Below the pieces are notes generated by a model. That model saw only the letters and a program-made list of their open reading frames with translations, was not told the DNA's origin and made no database searches. A stretch of 8,893 nt of DNA from CAYGAW01 sp964347945 (lineage in GTDB: Bacteria; Chloroflexota; Anaerolineae; UBA7937; B3-Chlor), in assembly GCA_964347945.1 (NCBI GenBank), contig CAYGAW010000173.1, positions 1 to 8,893 of the forward strand. The letters run 5' to 3'. A program made the translations under genes and the position numbers. Of this stretch, positions 7,210 through 8,893 are shown one piece after another. The number at the start of each line of letters is the position of its first letter. Position 1 is the stretch's first letter.

Positions 7210-7431
7210 ATGGCTAGAAACTCCGATCAGGGTGCAGATCAGATAGAAGAGTTGGAGCGAGAACTCCAGAACAAGTCCCTCTTGCTGGCAAATCTGGAGG
7301 TGATGATCGAGGACTACCGGCGAGAGAAATCCAGGTTGCTCGCGGAGTTCACGTCCTTGAGGGAGAAGCTGCTGGATATGACCCCCCGGGAAGGGGAATC
7401 TGAAGAGGAGTCCGAGGTTGGTGAGGACTGA
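7210..7431 (+). CDS. Small charged coiled-coil protein, 73 residues
   Basis: I do not recognise a family. From ATG at 7210 the chain has 73 residues. Residues about 9-57 are a nearly continuous, heptad-like amphipathic helix rich in Glu, Leu, Lys and Arg (for example IEELERELQNKSLLLANLE). A short acidic tail follows (EGESEEESEVGED). There is no signal peptide or membrane segment, so a cytoplasmic homo- or hetero-oligomer is likely. GAGG (7198-7201) sits eight bases before the ATG and favours it over GTG at 7201, which would add three residues. The gene is divergent from the kinase operon, shares its control region, and ends before a hairpin terminator, so it is probably a single-gene unit controlled with the two-component system. 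A partner or accessory role is a guess. Confidence 0.75.
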   Translation: MARNSDQGADQIEELERELQNKSLLLANLEVMIEDYRREKSRLLAEFTSLREKLLDMTPREGESEEESEVGED

Positions 7432-7474
7432 GCATCTCTCTGCGGGTGACGCGCTGATGAAGCAAGCGAAACAC

Positions 7475-7506
7475 ACCCCCTGCCTGCTGTCAAGGTGGGG
7501 GTTTCT
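7475..7506 (+). terminator. Probable rho-independent terminator after the small coiled-coil gene
   Basis: ACCCCC pairs with GGGGGT and CCT with AGG across a small asymmetric internal loop, with a 7-base loop, followed by TTTCT. It lies 43 bases after the stop at 7431. Confidence 0.55.
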
Positions 7507-7529
7507 GATAACTGCGACCGAGGAATCGT
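7507..7529 (+). repeat. Imperfect direct repeat, left copy
   Basis: GATAACTGCGACCG followed by AGGAATCGT. It matches the copy at 7692-7713 at about 19 of 22 positions with one single-base gap. It begins right after the terminator. Confidence 0.5.
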
Positions 7530-7691
7530 AGCCAGCACACTGGCCCTCGCCAGTCCACGCATCAGGCCAGCGACTTTGTCGGACGATTCAATGCCGGGAG
7601 CGAACGCGAGCGGTGATACTAGCCTAGCTCGCACATGCATTTGGCACTGTTTGCGAGGGGGCGAATCCCACGTCATAATCAGTCTGAACCA
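7530..7691. other. Gene-free interval between two direct repeats
   Basis: No convincing reading frame crosses this stretch. It holds two hairpins, ACTGGC/GCCAGT with a CCTC loop (7539-7554) and GCGAGC/GCTCGC with a 15-base loop (7606-7632), and the promoter at 7651-7679. It could be a long control region, a small RNA, or a decayed insertion. Confidence 0.4.
7651..7679 (+). promoter_or_regulatory. Probable sigma-70-type promoter of the gene at 7727
   Basis: TTGCGA (7651-7656) and CATAAT (7674-7679) are separated by exactly 17 bases. Transcription would begin near 7686, giving a leader of about 40 bases that contains the right copy of the direct repeat. Confidence 0.5.
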
Positions 7692-7713
7692 GATAGCTGC
7701 GACCGGGCATCGT
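7692..7713 (+). repeat. Imperfect direct repeat, right copy
   Basis: GATAGCTGCGACCG followed by GGCATCGT, the partner of 7507-7529. It sits 13 bases before the ATG at 7727, inside the predicted leader, and takes the place where a ribosome binding site would be expected. Confidence 0.5.
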
Positions 7714-7726
7714 CGATCACGCTACG

Positions 7727-8710
7727 ATGTGTCGCCCGACCCGGAAGGCACACCTGATACAGACATTGGCGGAAAAAGCGGTGAGCGACCAGCTACCTAT
7801 CTACGCACAACAAACCGCACCCGTGGCCCGGCGCTTCGTGCAGGCCCTGAAGGCGCAAGATGAAGGTGCCATTCCTCCACTCTTGATGCCTGACAGCGAG
7901 GCCCAGTGGGCCTTTCGCGTATTCGGACTGGGCCCCCTGATCTTCTTGTCGTACATGCACCTTGAATGCGACGACTTCGTGCTACCCAGATTCGGTCGGC
8001 GCGGGCGCAACGAGGTGCTGGTGGAGGTGGGCTGGGTAACAGGCGCGGATGACGAGGGACGACCGGTCTACGATCCCAGACGTGTCTCCACCTTGACATT
8101 GTGTCACCACGAGGGCGTGTGGCTCGTCGCGGATGTGAATCCGGGTCCGTTGGATGCTCCAGTCTCAGTTCGTAGCTCTCAGGACTTGTTGAGGCTGGCT
8201 GTGGAGGAAGGGACGGCCGCTAGTGCCCTGTGGCTCCCACATGGGGTGCTGACCGGGGCATTTCAACTGAAGCGCCTGGGCAAGGAGCCACTGGACGATG
8301 TGGAAACCCTGTTTGTGAGGGGCATGGCAGCTGCGGAGTTTGGGGTACCAGAGGTTCTCCGAGCGGTGCGCCTGTGGCGCGAGTTCAAGGAGAGAGTTCA
8401 GCCGCGATATCGCAGACCCGAGGTCTACGCAGCTGCAGTCGAGTACATCATGGTGCTCTTCGGGTTCTACCGCGACTCACAGGTGGACATCGGCAAGAGG
8501 TACGGCGTGTCTCCATCAAGCGTCTCCAGCAAATGGCATGAGATCGAACGCGTCCTCGGGCTTTGGCAGTTCGACGCTCGTTACTCGATTCATCAGGATC
8601 CGGGTGCGGGACTGGAGGCCATGCTCAGAGAGCGAGGAGAGGAACCACCTCCGCCGGTGCCTTTGGGCACGGGACGTGGTGGGAGAACTTATGATACGAC
8701 CGGACCTTGA
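7727..8710 (+). CDS. Uncharacterised protein, possible NTF2-like N-terminal domain and C-terminal helix-turn-helix
   Basis: I do not recognise this protein, up to 327 residues, with no signal peptide or membrane segment. Residues about 24-140 look like an alpha+beta domain: a helix (ARRFVQALKAQDEGAIPPLL) and then strands ending in STLTLCHHEGVWLVADVNPG, a pattern like the last strands of NTF2/SnoaL-type folds. A helical middle leads to a probable helix-turn-helix at about 234-279, with YAAAVEYIMVLFGF, then SQVDIGKRYGVSPSSVSSKW, resembling HTH segments found in some SEC-C and sigma-like proteins. The tail (306-327) is Pro/Gly-rich and probably disordered. The start is unsure: ATG at 7727 has no Shine-Dalgarno, and GTG at 7781 or the CTG at 7754, five bases after GGAAGG, are options. 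It has its own predicted promoter. A regulatory or DNA-binding role is suggested only by the HTH. Confidence 0.8.
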   Translation: MCRPTRKAHLIQTLAEKAVSDQLPIYAQQTAPVARRFVQALKAQDEGAIPPLLMPDSEAQWAFRVFGLGPLIFLSYMHLECDDFVLPRFGRRGRNEVLVEVGWVTGADDEGRPVYDPRRVSTLTLCHHEGVWLVADVNPGPLDAPVSVRSSQDLLRLAVEEGTAASALWLPHGVLTGAFQLKRLGKEPLDDVETLFVRGMAAAEFGVPEVLRAVRLWREFKERVQPRYRRPEVYAAAVEYIMVLFGFYRDSQVDIGKRYGVSPSSVSSKWHEIERVLGLWQFDARYSIHQDPGAGLEAMLRERGEEPPPPVPLGTGRGGRTYDTTGP

Positions 8711-8718
8711 ATGATCGC

Positions 8719-8739
8719 GGCGGGTGGAATTCTCCCGCC
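8719..8739 (+). terminator. GC-rich hairpin just after the last gene
   Basis: GGCGGG pairs with CCCGCC, with part of the AATTC-containing loop able to pair further. It begins eight bases after the stop at 8710, so it may end transcription, but no T-run follows. It could equally be the first of the palindromes of a dispersed repeat. Confidence 0.4.
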
Positions 8740-8775
8740 TGGATCAAGAAGTCCTTGCGGGACATGGTGAGGTGA

Positions 8776-8797
8776 GCCAGGGAATTCATTCCCTGGC
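8776..8797. repeat. Perfect 9-base inverted repeat
   Basis: GCCAGGGAA and TTCCCTGGC form a perfect stem around a TTCA loop. Nearby are a smaller hairpin GTCC/GGAC (8751-8763) and AGCAGC/GCTGCT with an AATG loop (8810-8825). The cluster and shared GGAATTC core with 8719-8739 resemble REP-like elements. Confidence 0.5.
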
Positions 8798-8837
8798 GGA
8801 CTACGGTTAAGCAGCAATGGCTGCTGTAGTGGGCATC

Positions 8838-8871
8838 ATTGGCCAGTGGCAAGGGATTGGCTGCCAGTGGC
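8838..8871 (+). repeat. Short tandem direct repeat near the right edge
   Basis: ATTGGCCAGTGGC (8838-8850) recurs as ATTGGCTGCCAGTGGC (8856-8871), the second with a 3-base insertion. GCATC (8833-8837) and GATGC (8876-8880) enclose both copies as an inverted repeat. The element may continue past the window. Confidence 0.4.
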
Positions 8872-8893
8872 GGGCGATGCGTTGCGTGAGAGC

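Noticed and set aside
7651..7675. A stretch GGGGGCGAATCCCAC resembling the T-arm of a tRNA.
   Set aside because: It lacks the TTC of the T-loop, the stem is only three pairs, and no anticodon arm or acceptor stem can be drawn around it.
7495..7726. Plus-strand open frame from GTG at 7495 running toward the gene at 7727.
   Set aside because: It starts inside the terminator stem, crosses repeats and a promoter, and its translation has no domain-like pattern.
8817..8893. Short frame from ATG at 8817 open to the right window edge.
   Set aside because: No Shine-Dalgarno precedes it, the ATG lies in a hairpin loop, and the translation mostly reflects the internal direct repeat; too short to support.

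Overview
The window looks like a chromosomal segment from a GC-rich member of the Chloroflexota, perhaps an Anaerolineae-like lineage. The main reason is a tandem pair of large hydrophobic proteins of the DUF2298 / 'Chlor_Arch_YYY' family, which is known mainly from Chloroflexota and some archaea. The two-component genes and codon use fit this, but class or genus cannot be fixed from the sequence alone.

Layout: (1) 3-2159 and 2224-4533, plus strand: two adjacent DUF2298 polytopic membrane proteins, the first cut by the left window edge. They are paralogues, share every signature motif, and probably form one operon. (2) 4534-4893: a gene-free convergent region with several hairpins, including a probable bidirectional terminator at 4581-4604. 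(3) 7091-4894, minus strand: a two-gene operon with a membrane-anchored PAS histidine kinase followed, with a 4-base ATGA overlap, by an OmpR/PhoB-type response regulator. (4) 7092-7209: a divergent control region with direct repeats spaced exactly 11 bases, the pattern expected for a PhoB-class regulator, and a good minus-strand promoter whose -10 box touches the kinase start codon. (5) 7210-7431, plus strand: a 73-residue charged coiled-coil protein, followed by a hairpin terminator. (6) 7507-7726: a gene-free interval bounded by two copies of a 22-23 base imperfect direct repeat and carrying a promoter for the next gene. (7) 7727-8710, plus strand: an unrecognised soluble protein of up to 327 residues, possibly NTF2-like at the N-terminus and with a helix-turn-helix near the C-terminus. 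(8) 8711-8893: palindromes and short direct repeats resembling a REP-like or MITE-like dispersed element.

How it may work together: the kinase and regulator probably control their own divergent promoter region and, by inference, the small coiled-coil gene. The DUF2298 pair resembles GT-C type membrane glycosyltransferases in topology and in a pair of acidic residues in an early extracytoplasmic loop, but its function is unknown. Nothing seen here links the two-component genes to the DUF2298 genes beyond proximity. I see no tRNA, rRNA, CRISPR array or intact transposase.
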